Notes: a model not told the origin generated them from the letters alone. A DNA stretch of 64,000 nucleotides from Pyxidicoccus sp. MSG2 (GCF_026626705.1 NZ_JAPNKC010000001.1:11618001-11682000), one strand, 5' to 3'; counted from the first letter of the stretch, positions 50,015 through 58,925 are shown. Made by a program: numbers and translations.

Positions 50015-52150
50015 GTGCCCACTCCGAAGAAGCCTCGCGCCCCGCGCGTCCACCTGCTGCCCCTGCTGGCCATGCTCGGCTGCTCCACCCCACGGCCCGT
50101 GCCGGATGCGCCCGCCGTGCAGCCATCACCTCCGGCGACTCCCGCCGTGTCGTCCCAGGAGCCAGCGATGAAGCCTCCCTCGTTCGACGTCGCCGCGCTG
50201 AAGGCGGAGCTGGTCGCGAAGCATGGCGAGGCGCAGCGCGCGCGAATCGAGCGCGGCGTGGACCAGGTGCTGGCGCTGTGGAGCGAGCAGGACGGGGACG
50301 CGGCGGCCTTCATCCGCGAGCAGTTCCTGTCCGACGCGAAGGCGCTGGACGCCACCTTCGCGCGGCTGGAGCGGCTGTTCGAACAGCTCGACGGCCACAT
50401 GAACGAACTGGGCCGTGAGCTGCAGTGGTACTCGGACCTGGACCTGGGCCCGCTGTTGCCGGTGGAGCCGCTGCTGGCCTCGTATGACCCGTCCGCCAAC
50501 GTCACCTCGGACCTGTTCCGGGCAAAGGTGGGCTTCGTGGTGCTGCTCAACTTCCCGCTCACCACGCTGGCCGAGCGCGTGGAGCAGGGCTCGAAGTGGA
50601 CGCGGCGGCAGTGGGCGGAGTCGAAGCTGGCGTCGCGCTTCAACCGGCGCGTGCCGGCGGAGATCGAGCAGGAGTCCTCGCGAGTCATCGCCGCGGCCGG
50701 CCTCTACATCGCCGAGTACAACGTCTGGATGCACCACCTGGTGGATGCGCAGGGGAACCGGCCCTTCCCGAAGGGGCTGCGGCTCATCACCCACTGGAAC
50801 CTGCGCGACGAGCTCAAGGGCGACTACACGGACCCGAACGGGCTGGCGAAGCAGCGGATGATCCTCCAGGTGATGGAGCGCATCGTCACGCAGACCATTC
50901 CCGCGGCCGTCATCGACAATCCGAGGCTGGACTGGGACCCCTTCACCAACGCGGTGACGGTGGCGCCGCCGGAGACGGTGGAGGAAGACGCGCCCGCGCG
51001 CGAGGCGAAGCCGGATACGGATCCGGAGCCGGACACGCGCTATGCGCACCTGCTGGCCGTCTTCCAGGCGGGGCGCAAGGCGGACCCGTACTCGCCGGTG
51101 GCACCCACGCGGATTGCGCGCAGCTTCGAGCTGATGCGCGAGATTCCGGAGGAGCGCGTGAAGGCGCTGCTCACACAGGTGCTGGAGTCGCCGGTGGTGC
51201 CGCGCGTGGCGAAGGAAATCGAGGCGCGGCTGGGGCGGAAGCTGGGTCCCCAGGACTTGTGGTACCCGGGTTTCAAGCCGGGCGGGAAGCGGCCGGAGTC
51301 GGAGCTGGATGCGCTGACGCGCAAGCGCTACCCCACGGCGGCGGCCTTCGCGAAGGACATGCCGCGCATCCTCCAGGGGCTGGGCTTCACGCGGGAGAAG
51401 GCGAGCTGGCTGGCGGCGCGCATCCAGGTCGACGCGTCACGCGGGGCGGGCCATGCGCAGCAGGCGCTGCGGCGGGGCGACTTCCCGCGCCTGCGCACGC
51501 GCGTGGAGAAGGGAGGCATGAACTACAAGGGCTACAACATCGCGGTGCACGAGTTCGGGCACAACGTGGAGCAGGTGTTCAGCCTCTACTCGGTGGACCA
51601 CACGCTGCTCACGGGCGTGCCCAACAGCGCCTTCACGGAGGCGCTGGCCTTCGTGTTCCAGGCGCGTGATCTGGAGCTGCTGGGGCTGGGGAAGCCGGAC
51701 GCGGCGGCCGAGCGTGAGCGCGTGCTGAACGACTTCTGGCAGACGTGGGAGATTGCCGGCGTGGCGCTGGTGGACATGGCCGTGTGGCACTGGATGTACG
51801 CGCACCCGGACGCGAAGCCCGCGGAGCTGCGCGACGCGGTGGTGACCATCTCCCGGGACGTGTGGAGCCGCTACTACGCGCCGGTGCTGGGCGCGGAGGG
51901 CACGCCGCTGCTGGGCATCTACAGCCACATGATCAGCTACCCGCTCTACCTGCCGGACTATCCACTGGGGCACCTCATCGCGTTCCAGATCGAGGAACAC
52001 CTGAGGACCCACGGCCCGCTGGGCGCGGAGTTCGAGCGGATGGCCACCTACGGCGCGGTGACGCCGGACCAGTGGATGATTCACGCCACGGGCGCGCCGG
52101 TGAGCGCGGATGCGCTCCTGCACGCCACCGAGGCCGCGCTGAAACAGTAG
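50015..52150 (+). CDS. Zinc metallopeptidase-like lipoprotein (HEFGH motif)
   Basis: 711 residues from GTG 50015, with GGAG at 50002-50005 as ribosome binding site; a GTG at 49994 would place the start inside the terminator. The signal has a lipobox MLGC. A ~350-residue helical region follows, then AVHEFGHN with HEFGH at 512-516 and a downstream Glu in TEALAFVFQ as third ligand. The latter half resembles M3/thimet-type and related gluzincins, though no family is certain. It is a second envelope peptidase near the M2 enzyme and may share its nutritional role. Confidence 0.78.
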   Translation: MPTPKKPRAPRVHLLPLLAMLGCSTPRPVPDAPAVQPSPPATPAVSSQEPAMKPPSFDVAALKAELVAKHGEAQRARIERGVDQVLALWSEQDGDAAAFIREQFLSDAKALDATFARLERLFEQLDGHMNELGRELQWYSDLDLGPLLPVEPLLASYDPSANVTSDLFRAKVGFVVLLNFPLTTLAERVEQGSKWTRRQWAESKLASRFNRRVPAEIEQESSRVIAAAGLYIAEYNVWMHHLVDAQGNRPFPKGLRLITHWNLRDELKGDYTDPNGLAKQRMILQVMERIVTQTIPAAVIDNPRLDWDPFTNAVTVAPPETVEEDAPAREAKPDTDPEPDTRYAHLLAVFQAGRKADPYSPVAPTRIARSFELMREIPEERVKALLTQVLESPVVPRVAKEIEARLGRKLGPQDLWYPGFKPGGKRPESELDALTRKRYPTAAAFAKDMPRILQGLGFTREKASWLAARIQVDASRGAGHAQQALRRGDFPRLRTRVEKGGMNYKGYNIAVHEFGHNVEQVFSLYSVDHTLLTGVPNSAFTEALAFVFQARDLELLGLGKPDAAAERERVLNDFWQTWEIAGVALVDMAVWHWMYAHPDAKPAELRDAVVTISRDVWSRYYAPVLGAEGTPLLGIYSHMISYPLYLPDYPLGHLIAFQIEEHLRTHGPLGAEFERMATYGAVTPDQWMIHATGAPVSADALLHATEAALKQ

Positions 52151-52159
52151 GAAGACGCC

Positions 52160-52186
52160 CGGGCTCCGGTACCTCTCCGGAGCCCG
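52160..52186. terminator. Bidirectional terminator between convergent genes
   Basis: CGGGCTCCGG (52160-52169) pairs perfectly with CCGGAGCCCG (52177-52186) around 7 bases. It sits between the peptidase stop (plus) and the FKBP stop (minus), 10 bp from each, and can serve both. Confidence 0.75.
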
Positions 52187-52195
52187 GTGTCGTTG

Positions 52196-52948
52196 CTACG
52201 GCTTCGAGGTGTCGCCGGGGATGTCCACCAACTCCACGTCGAAGACGAGAACGCCATTGGGCGGGATGCGCGAGCCCGGGGGCGGGCGCTCGCCGTAGGC
52301 CGTGTCGCCGGGGCAGGTGAGCTTCGCCTTGCCGCCCACCTTCATCTTCGCGACGCCCTGGGTCCAGCAGGGGATGACGCCGTTGAGGGGGAACTCCACG
52401 GGGATGCCGCGCTTGGCCGAGGTGTCGAAGACGGTGCCGTCCAGCAACCGGCCTTCGTAGTTGACCTTCACGGTGTCGGTGGGGCGCGGGCTGCGGCCGG
52501 TGCCGGGCTGTGTCTCACGGTAGATGACGCCGGAGGGGAGCTTCACGGCACCGGGCTCCCTCGCGGCGCGCACCAGCATGGCGGCGCTGGCCTGTGCCTG
52601 CCGGGACTTCGCGAGCGCTTGAATCTTCGGCGCGTACTCCTTCGGGTCCACACTGGCCGCGGTGCCGGAGATGCTGTCGGCGATGCCGCGCTGGAGGATC
52701 TGCACCTCCTCGGGCGTCAGCGCGAAGAAGGACAGGTCCTTCCCCACGGAGACACCGAGGGCATAGATGGTCTTCGCGTCCTCGGACTCGAGCGCGGGCG
52801 GTGCGCCCGGGGCCGGCGTGGCGGCCGGAGCCGGTGTCGCCGGGGGCGTCTTGGCCGCGGGCTTGGAGGTCTGCGCGTGGGCCACGGGGGCGCCGAGCGC
52901 CAGCACCAGGGCCGCCATCCACATCGATCGCATGCGTTTGCCTTTCAT
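52196..52948 (-). CDS. Exported FKBP-type peptidyl-prolyl isomerase
   Basis: 250 residues. The signal peptide (1-25, AHA-Q) is followed by a Pro/Ala linker. A helical dimerisation-like region (~55-130, TIYALGVSVGKDLSFFALTPEEV) comes next. The FKBP domain (~140-245) has VKVNYEGRLLDGTVFDTS, VIPCWTQGVAKMKVGGKAKLTCP, and AYGERPPPGSRIPPNGVLVFDVEL. The layout is that of FkpA/Mip proteins, periplasmic foldases that isomerise X-Pro bonds. The starts at 52948 and 52933 are both possible. It is monocistronic, convergent with the peptidase. Confidence 0.9.
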   Translation of the reverse strand: MKGKRMRSMWMAALVLALGAPVAHAQTSKPAAKTPPATPAPAATPAPGAPPALESEDAKTIYALGVSVGKDLSFFALTPEEVQILQRGIADSISGTAASVDPKEYAPKIQALAKSRQAQASAAMLVRAAREPGAVKLPSGVIYRETQPGTGRSPRPTDTVKVNYEGRLLDGTVFDTSAKRGIPVEFPLNGVIPCWTQGVAKMKVGGKAKLTCPGDTAYGERPPPGSRIPPNGVLVFDVELVDIPGDTSKP

Positions 52949-53141
52949 GGGAACCGGGGAACTATAGGGGCACACAATGCAACGCGAAGAATGCAGCGAG
53001 GAAGCACAGACGGCGCATGCTCCGCAGCCTGGTCCGCGGAGGGCCGGTCGTTTTCTTGCGAGTTCATCGCGCGCCTCTACTGTGAATCCAGGTTGCTTCA
53101 CCCCCGAAGCGGCCTGTTGCACTACCGGAGGCGACGGAGCG

Positions 53142-53480
53142 ATGAGCGACAAGCGGAAGGCCAGGCGGGCGCCCCTCGACATCTACCTCAACAAGTACAT
53201 GGGCGGCGTTCCGTACATGTCGCGGGCCGCGGACATCAGCCAGGAGGGAGTGAGCCTCGCTCGCCTGCTCGAGCCGCAGCACGAGGCGAAGCGCGTCGGT
53301 CTCCAGTTCCAGCTGCCCGGTTCGGAGGAGATCATCTACGCCGAGGGCGAGGTGGTGCGCGAGTGGGTGGAGGCCGCCTCCGCGAAGCGCGAGCGCTCGG
53401 GTGTCCGCTTCACGCTCCTCACCGAGCGCCACCGGAAGATGATCGACGCCTACGTCGACCGACACGGCAACGAGCACTGA
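53142..53480 (+). CDS. PilZ-domain protein
   Basis: 112 residues, one PilZ domain. The N-terminal RKARRAPLDI supplies the R-x3-R half of the c-di-GMP site, and AADISQEGVSL supplies the D/N-x-S-x-x-G half. A short C-terminal helix follows. It should bind cyclic di-GMP and pass the signal to a partner in motility, exopolysaccharide or development. A diguanylate cyclase is encoded at 8.6 kb, but no direct link is shown. It is transcribed alone. Confidence 0.85.
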   Translation: MSDKRKARRAPLDIYLNKYMGGVPYMSRAADISQEGVSLARLLEPQHEAKRVGLQFQLPGSEEIIYAEGEVVREWVEAASAKRERSGVRFTLLTERHRKMIDAYVDRHGNEH

Positions 53481-53508
53481 CGCGTCGCGGTGCGCCCGGA
53501 GGCGTGCC

Positions 53509-53538
53509 TTGACTTCGTTGGAAGCGGGCCCTTTCAAT
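53509..53538 (+). promoter_or_regulatory. Possible promoter of the LPP20/FlgT/PEGA/FecR operon
   Basis: TTGACT (53509-53514) is followed after 18 bp by TTCAAT (53533-53538), 60 bp before the first start codon of the operon. The -35 is a 5/6 match, the -10 only 4/6, so a housekeeping promoter is plausible but not certain. Confidence 0.4.
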
Positions 53539-53597
53539 GGTGGATCATTCTGTCCTGTGTCTACCCGAGAAGTCGGGTGAGGACTGGAGGATTTCCC

Positions 53598-54410
53598 GTG
53601 AGGCGTTCGCTGTGGGGGATGTTGCTGGCCGTGCCGCTGACGGCACTGGGCCAGGGCAAGGAAGCGAAGGCCCCGTCACCGGCCGCCGCGGCTGAAGTCG
53701 CACGGCCCACGAGTCCCGGCGTCAACTGGGAGGGCCAGGTCCTACGGGCCACCGGAGCCGGAGCACCGGATCTGAAGGCGGCCAACCCGGCGCAGGCGCG
53801 GCTGGGCGCGGAGCGGGCCGCGAAGATGGACGCGTTCCGCAACCTTCTCGAGCAGGCGCGCGGAATCCAGCTCAGCGCCGTCCGCACCGTCGGGGACGAG
53901 ATGTCCCGTGAAGAGGTGCGAGGCCGCGTGGAGGGCGCCATCCGCGGCTACAAGGTCGTGGCCAAGCGTTACTTCTCGGACAGCGGAGTGGAGGTGGACG
54001 TGGAGGTGCCGCTCGCGGCCATCACCGCGTCGCTGGTGACGCCCGCGCCGGACACGGTCATCACGCTCAACGCCGAGGGCGCGAAGAAGTACACGGGGCT
54101 GGTGGTGGACGCACGAGGCCTGGGCATGAAGCCCATGCTGGCGCCCCGGCTGCTGGATGGCTCCGGCAAGGCGCTCTACGGGGCGGCGGCGCTCTCCGAC
54201 GAGAGCCGCGCCACCTCGGGCGTGGCGGCCTGGTTCGACAGCCTCGAGGCGGCGAAGAAGGCCACGCTCGTGGGAGAGAAGCCGCTGGTGGTGAAGGCCA
54301 CGGGGCTGAAGGGCTCGGACCTGGTGCTCGCCTCGGACGACGCGAAGGCGCTGACCGAGGTCAACACGCGCTTCCTGGCCGAGGGCCGGGTCGTCATCGT
54401 CACCCAGTAG
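53598..54410 (+). CDS. LPP20-like exported protein
   Basis: 270 residues from GTG, with GGAGG at 53586-53590 as ribosome binding site. A signal peptide (1-18, ALGQ) is followed by a compact domain with LGAERAAKMDAFRNLLEQARGI, then YFSDSGVEVDVEVPLAAI. That alternation of a helix over a strand pair is the LPP20/FlgO-like pattern. It is first of four envelope genes in one operon. Function is unknown; family members in other bacteria are surface or flagellum-associated lipoproteins, but this one has no lipobox. Confidence 0.7.
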   Translation: MRRSLWGMLLAVPLTALGQGKEAKAPSPAAAAEVARPTSPGVNWEGQVLRATGAGAPDLKAANPAQARLGAERAAKMDAFRNLLEQARGIQLSAVRTVGDEMSREEVRGRVEGAIRGYKVVAKRYFSDSGVEVDVEVPLAAITASLVTPAPDTVITLNAEGAKKYTGLVVDARGLGMKPMLAPRLLDGSGKALYGAAALSDESRATSGVAAWFDSLEAAKKATLVGEKPLVVKATGLKGSDLVLASDDAKALTEVNTRFLAEGRVVIVTQ

Positions 54411-54429
54411 CGCTCCCGAGAGGCCGGCC

Positions 54430-55653
54430 ATGTCCCTGAAGCTGACCGCGCTGTCCCTGCTGCTGGCCTCGGTGGCGTTCGCCGCGGCGCCTCCGCCCGC
54501 CACCGTCACGAAGGAAGTGACGGGCGAGGCGGCCATCGTCGACGGCAACAAGGACAAGGCCTTCGCCGAGGCGAAGAGCGCCGCCCTGCGCGAGGCGGTG
54601 GAGCAGGTGGCCGGGGTGCTGGTGTCCTCGGACACGCTCACGGCCAACAGCCAGCTCGTGAGCGACCGCATCTTCACCCGGAGCGCCGGCTACGTGCGCA
54701 CGCACGAGGTGCTCGAACGCAAGGAGGAGGGTGGGGTCGCGAAGGTGAAGGTCCGCGCGGAGGTGGCGACGGCCCAGCTCGACAAGGATTTGCAGGCGGT
54801 GCAGGCGCTGATCCGCCGCATGGGCAACAGCCGGATGCTCATCGTCCTGCAGGAGCAGGCCGTCACTCCGGACAAGGTCATCACCAGCAGCGCGGTGCTG
54901 ACCCAGGTGCTCACGGATTCGTTCAGCAAGGATGGCTGGCGGATGATCGACCCGTCCTTCGCGGCGGGGAAGCTGGAGCTGTCCTCGGGGGTGTCGCTCA
55001 CCACGCCGGACAAGAAGGTCATCCAGGAGCTGAAGGTCGCCGACTACGTCATCACCGGCACCGTGACGTTCCGCCACGAGAAGTCGAGCGGGAACGCGGC
55101 CACGCTCCAGGGGCAGCTCAAGGACGTCTACCTGGTCTCCGGCGAGTGGGAGCTCTCGGTGTTCGCGACGGACTCCGGCACGCAGATCGCCCGGCTGGCC
55201 GACAAGTTCGACAGCGGTCCGGACAGCCTCGGCTCGGGGAGCCCGCTCATCTCGTATGAGCGCACGTCGTTCCAGATTGCCCAGCGCCGCGGGAAGACCC
55301 TCGTCGCGGACGTCCGCAAGGCGGTGGTGGACTACCTCTCCCAGGCGGAGCAGAACGGCGCCACGGTGGTGATGAAGGTGCAGGGCCTGGCGGACTTCAA
55401 GGCGGTGAAGACCTTCAAGGACGTGCTGACCCGGACCATCCATGGCATCAGCGACGTGAAGCAGGGCAACTTCGAGAAGGGGCAGATCCAATTCGACCTG
55501 CGCTACCTGGGCAGCACAGAGGCGCTGGCCGACGCGCTCGGCGAGGCGGCCTTCCAGCAGAAGCTCACGACGGCGCTCGGCGGCAAGCCCGCGACGAAGG
55601 CCAGCGTGACGGGTGTGACGAGCAACACCGTCGAGCTGACGCTGGCGCGTTGA
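54430..55653 (+). CDS. FlgT-like exported protein
   Basis: 407 residues with a signal peptide (1-19, AFAA). The N-terminal region EVTGEAAIVDGNKDKAFAEAKSAALREAVEQVAG is that of the FlgT N-terminal domain, which in Vibrio helps build the flagellar outer-membrane ring. A middle domain with VADYVITGTVTFRHE and a C-terminal domain with IQFDLRYLGSTEALADAL follow. Myxobacteria lack flagella, so the protein must do something else in the envelope. It is 19 bp behind the LPP20-like gene and its stop shares one base with the next ATG. Confidence 0.72.
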   Translation: MSLKLTALSLLLASVAFAAAPPPATVTKEVTGEAAIVDGNKDKAFAEAKSAALREAVEQVAGVLVSSDTLTANSQLVSDRIFTRSAGYVRTHEVLERKEEGGVAKVKVRAEVATAQLDKDLQAVQALIRRMGNSRMLIVLQEQAVTPDKVITSSAVLTQVLTDSFSKDGWRMIDPSFAAGKLELSSGVSLTTPDKKVIQELKVADYVITGTVTFRHEKSSGNAATLQGQLKDVYLVSGEWELSVFATDSGTQIARLADKFDSGPDSLGSGSPLISYERTSFQIAQRRGKTLVADVRKAVVDYLSQAEQNGATVVMKVQGLADFKAVKTFKDVLTRTIHGISDVKQGNFEKGQIQFDLRYLGSTEALADALGEAAFQQKLTTALGGKPATKASVTGVTSNTVELTLAR

Positions 55654-56012
55654 TGCGGGGTGTCTGGCTGGCAGCGGCGGTGGTGGCGTGCGGGTGTGCG
55701 GGGCCCAGGGAGCCCGATTCCGTGGCGAGGGCGCGCGAGCTGATGGCGGCCGCGGAGACGCCGAGTGGGAATCTGGCGCTGCGTTGCGAGCCGGTGGACG
55801 CGGAGGTGTACCTGGACGGCGTCCTTCAGGGGCTGTGCAGCGACTTCACCGGATCTCCGAGGTCGCTCCGGGTGGGCGCGGGGCTGCACCACATCGAGGT
55901 GAAGAAGCAGGGCTTCTGGCCGTACACGACGTACTACGAGCCCAGCGGGGCCCGGGCGAGGCTGACCATCCAGCTCCGCACCGCGGTGGCCCCTGGCGGA
56001 GGTGCTCCGTGA
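55653..56012 (+). CDS. PEGA-domain lipoprotein
   Basis: 119 residues. The lipobox is VACGC. A single PEGA domain follows: LALRCEPVDAEVYLDGVLQGLCSDF and LHHIEVKKQGFWPYTTYYE. PEGA domains are surface-layer-related beta folds used for extracellular protein or glycan contact. Translation is coupled on both sides: TGATG with the FlgT-like gene and GTGA with the FecR gene. Confidence 0.82.
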   Translation: MRGVWLAAAVVACGCAGPREPDSVARARELMAAAETPSGNLALRCEPVDAEVYLDGVLQGLCSDFTGSPRSLRVGAGLHHIEVKKQGFWPYTTYYEPSGARARLTIQLRTAVAPGGGAP

Positions 56013-56767
56013 CGCGATGGGACAGGTGGTTTCCGAAGGCGCTGGTGACGGCGGTGCTGATGCTCATGCCGGGGCTCGCCGCGGCGGCCGTGGGCCGCGT
56101 GGTGACGGTGGAGGGCACGGCGTGGCGAACGCCGGAGGGCGCGGAGCGCAAGCCGCTCGAGTCCGGTGCGGAGATTGAACAGAAGGACACGCTGGAGGTG
56201 GAGCCGAAGTCGGGCGTGAAGCTGGAGCTCAACGACGGCAGCGTGCTGATGCTGAGCGCGGGCAGCCAACTGGTCATCACCGAGGCCGAGTTCGCCGGCC
56301 AGGAGCGGAAGAGCTTCTCGGGCTACCTCAAGCTGGGCAAGGTGTGGGCCGAGGTGAAGAAGGCGCTGTCCGGCTCGGAGGCGAAGTTCGAGGTGAAGAC
56401 GGACCGGGCCGTCGCGGGCGTGCGCGGCACCGTGCTGCGCGTGGACGTGGCGACGCCCGTCATCACGGGCGCGCTGTCGCCGAGCACGGTGGTGCAGGTG
56501 TACACGGGGCTGGTGCAGGTGGTGGCTCGCGTGCCGAAGCCGAAGGACTCCGCGGACGCGGGGACGAAGCCCGGCGAGCGCGTGGAGGTCCCCGGTCCCC
56601 AGGAAGTCACCCTGGAGGAGTGGGAAGAAGTCGTCCGCCAACTGCAAAAGAACCGGCAGATCGTGGTGGGCGAGAAGGTGGGACCCGTCACGGGGTTGGA
56701 CTCGAAGCGGGTCAACGATGATTTCGGCGCTTTCGTGAAGCGCAATCGCAGCTTGAAGAAGCCGTAG
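56009..56767 (+). CDS. FecR-domain exported protein
   Basis: 252 residues from GTG, overlapping the PEGA stop by 4 bases. A signal peptide (1-26) is followed by the FecR domain: EIEQKDTLEVEPKSGVKLELNDGSVLMLSAGSQLVI, then EVKTDRAVAGVRGTVLRV. A ~100-residue acidic/helical tail ends in basic residues. In iron signalling, FecR passes a signal to a sigma factor, but no sigma gene or TonB receptor is near. Here it more likely has a structural or LysM-like envelope role with the three upstream proteins. Confidence 0.82.
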   Translation: MTRWDRWFPKALVTAVLMLMPGLAAAAVGRVVTVEGTAWRTPEGAERKPLESGAEIEQKDTLEVEPKSGVKLELNDGSVLMLSAGSQLVITEAEFAGQERKSFSGYLKLGKVWAEVKKALSGSEAKFEVKTDRAVAGVRGTVLRVDVATPVITGALSPSTVVQVYTGLVQVVARVPKPKDSADAGTKPGERVEVPGPQEVTLEEWEEVVRQLQKNRQIVVGEKVGPVTGLDSKRVNDDFGAFVKRNRSLKKP

Positions 56768-56791
56768 CCCGGACCAGAAGAGGAGCTCGCC

Positions 56792-58054
56792 ATCGGACGC
56801 CGCAGGAAACCTGGTGCCCCCGCCGCCGTGAATCCCGTCGCCGGGCCCGCCGTTCCACCCGCTCCCGTGCTCCACGCGGTGGCGGCCCCACATGCCCCCG
56901 CAGCGGCCGGGCAGCCGAGCGCTCCACCGGCGGCAGGCGTCATGGCACCCGTGCCCGAGGTGGGGCTCTCCGAGGTGGAGGCGCGGCGCATCGACCTGTG
57001 GTGGTCCGCGGTGATGGTGGGCTCGCTGGGGCTGGTGTTCGCGCTGCTCTCCGTGTTCGGCGGGGTGGCGGTGCCGGTGCTGCTGGCGCTGTCGGGGGCC
57101 TACATCTTCAACCCGATGGTGACGGCCCTGGAGAAGCGGGGGCTGGACCGCACGTGGGGGACGACGCTCGTCTTCGTGGGCGGCACGCTGCTGGCGGCGG
57201 GTGCGGTGCTGTACCTGGTGCCGGTGTTCCGCGAAGAGGCTGCGAAGCTGCCGGACTTCTTCCGCCGGGGCAGCACGCAGGTGGTGCCGCACGTGGAGGC
57301 GCTGCTGGGGCGCTCGCTGCCGGACCTGGTGCGGCAGCGCACCGCGGAGCTGGGCCAGCAGGCGTCGGACCTGGCGCAGAGCGCGGGCCCCGCGGCGGCT
57401 CGAATCCTGGCGAGCTTCGCGGGCAACACGGCGCGCTTCGTGGCCACGCTGCTGGGCCTGTCGGTGGTGCCGGTGCTGGCCTTCTTCTTCCTCCAGGACT
57501 ACCCGCGGCTGACGGGCATGGTGCGCGACTTGCTCCCGCGGCGCACGGTGGCGCTGGTGGCCCGCCGGTTCGCGGAGGTGGACGAGGTGCTCTCCGCCTT
57601 CGTGCGCGGGCAGCTCACGGTGGGCGCGGTGCTGTCGGCCATCTACGCGGTGGGGCTGTCGCTGGCGGGTATCGACATGGCCATCGTCATCGGGGGGATT
57701 GCCGGGTTCGGCAACATGGTGCCGTACCTGGGCACGGGCGTGGGCATCCTGCTGTCGTTGGTGGGGCTGATGCTGTCGTGGCAGGGGCCCTGGCAGCTCG
57801 CGGCGGTGGCGGGCACCTTCGTCGTCGGACAGCTGCTGGAGGGCCTGGTCATCACCCCGCGCATCGTGGGTGAGAAGGTGGGCCTGGCGCCGGTGGCGGT
57901 CATCATCGCCATCCTCGCCTTTGGCGAGCTGTTCGGCTTCGTGGGCATCCTCCTGGCGGTGCCGGTGTCGGCCATCCTCAAGGTGGTGCTGCGCGTGGTG
58001 GTGCAGCGCTACCGGCGCACGTCGCTATATACGGGCGAGGCCTCCTCGCGGTGA
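56792..58054 (+). CDS. AI-2E-family permease (PerM-like transporter)
   Basis: About 408 residues from GTG 56828, or 420 from an ATC at 56792 that has AAGAGGAG (56778-56785) six bases upstream; the GTG has no ribosome binding site. A Pro/Ala-rich cytosolic head is followed by about eight membrane helices and the family core ALIGGIAGFGNMVPYLGTGVGILLS-like segment (IGGIAGFGNMVPYLG) and PRIVGEKVGLAPVAVIIAILAFGELFGFVGILLAVP. Family members export small molecules or peptides, or act in ion homeostasis. The cargo is unknown. Confidence 0.85.
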   Translation: MGRRRKPGAPAAVNPVAGPAVPPAPVLHAVAAPHAPAAAGQPSAPPAAGVMAPVPEVGLSEVEARRIDLWWSAVMVGSLGLVFALLSVFGGVAVPVLLALSGAYIFNPMVTALEKRGLDRTWGTTLVFVGGTLLAAGAVLYLVPVFREEAAKLPDFFRRGSTQVVPHVEALLGRSLPDLVRQRTAELGQQASDLAQSAGPAAARILASFAGNTARFVATLLGLSVVPVLAFFFLQDYPRLTGMVRDLLPRRTVALVARRFAEVDEVLSAFVRGQLTVGAVLSAIYAVGLSLAGIDMAIVIGGIAGFGNMVPYLGTGVGILLSLVGLMLSWQGPWQLAAVAGTFVVGQLLEGLVITPRIVGEKVGLAPVAVIIAILAFGELFGFVGILLAVPVSAILKVVLRVVVQRYRRTSLYTGEASSR

Positions 58055-58079
58055 CGGGTGGGGGCGACGGGAGCCCGGA

Positions 58080-58766
58080 GTGACGAAGCTCGAGAAGCTG
58101 CACAAGGAAATCGTCGCGTGCACGGCCTGCCCCCGGCTGGTGGAGTGGCGGGAGGAGGTGGCCAGGGTGAAGCGCCGGGCCTACCGCGACTGGAACTACT
58201 GGGGCCGGCCGGTGCCGGGCTTCGGGGACCCCGGGGCGCGGCTGGTCATCGTGGGTCTGGCGCCGGCGGCGCACGGGGCCAACCGGACCGGGCGGATGTT
58301 CACCGGAGATCGCTCGGGCGACTTCCTCTTCGCGGGCCTCTACCGGGCGGGCTTCGCCAACCAGCCGACGAGTGAGCACCGGGACGACGGCCTCGCGCTG
58401 AAGGACGCCTTCATCGTGGCGGCGGCCCGCTGTGCCCCGCCGGACAACAAGCCCCTGCCCGAGGAACTGGCCCGGTGCGCCCCGTTCCTGGACCGGGAGA
58501 TGGCCCTGCTGCCCGCCCGGGTGCTGCTCGCGCTGGGGGCCATCGGGTGGAACGCCGCGCTTGCCTCCCTGGACCGCACCGGCGTCATGGTGGGCTCGCC
58601 CCGGCCCGCCTTCGGCCATGGGGCGGAGGTGCTGCTGCCGGACGGGCGGACGCTCATGGGCTGCTACCACGTCAGCCAACAGAACACCCAGACGGGGCGG
58701 CTCACCCCGGCCATGTTCGACGTGGTGATGAATCGCGTCCGCGTGCTGCTGGACGGGAAGAGGTGA
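58080..58766 (+). CDS. Uracil-DNA glycosylase, family 5-like (iron-sulfur type)
   Basis: 228 residues from GTG. The N-terminal CTACPRL, with later cysteines in ARCAPPDNK and LARCAPFL, forms the four-cysteine cluster typical of family 4/5 uracil-DNA glycosylases. The active-site motif GLAPAAHGANRTGRMFTGD matches family 5 (UDGb), where Ala replaces the usual catalytic Asp/Asn and broadens substrates. The C-terminal CYHVSQQNTQTGRL is the second motif. It removes uracil, and probably hypoxanthine or other deaminated bases, from DNA. The gene lies between the permease and tRNA-Val. Confidence 0.88.
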   Translation: MTKLEKLHKEIVACTACPRLVEWREEVARVKRRAYRDWNYWGRPVPGFGDPGARLVIVGLAPAAHGANRTGRMFTGDRSGDFLFAGLYRAGFANQPTSEHRDDGLALKDAFIVAAARCAPPDNKPLPEELARCAPFLDREMALLPARVLLALGAIGWNAALASLDRTGVMVGSPRPAFGHGAEVLLPDGRTLMGCYHVSQQNTQTGRLTPAMFDVVMNRVRVLLDGKR

Positions 58767-58784
58767 AATGCCCTCCGTGTTTCC

Positions 58785-58814
58785 TTGACAGCCGCGGGAG
58801 CCCGCTGCTATTCC
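58785..58814 (+). promoter_or_regulatory. Sigma-70-type promoter of tRNA-Val
   Basis: TTGACA (58785-58790), an exact -35 consensus, is followed after 18 bp by TATTCC (58809-58814) as -10. The tRNA starts 20 bp beyond the -10, a usual spacing. It is also the only visible promoter ahead of thrS. Confidence 0.75.
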
Positions 58815-58834
58815 CGCCCGCGCTTCAAAACGAC

Positions 58835-58906
<72 letters not shown>

Positions 58907-58925
58907 ACTCAGTAGAGGTTTCATC

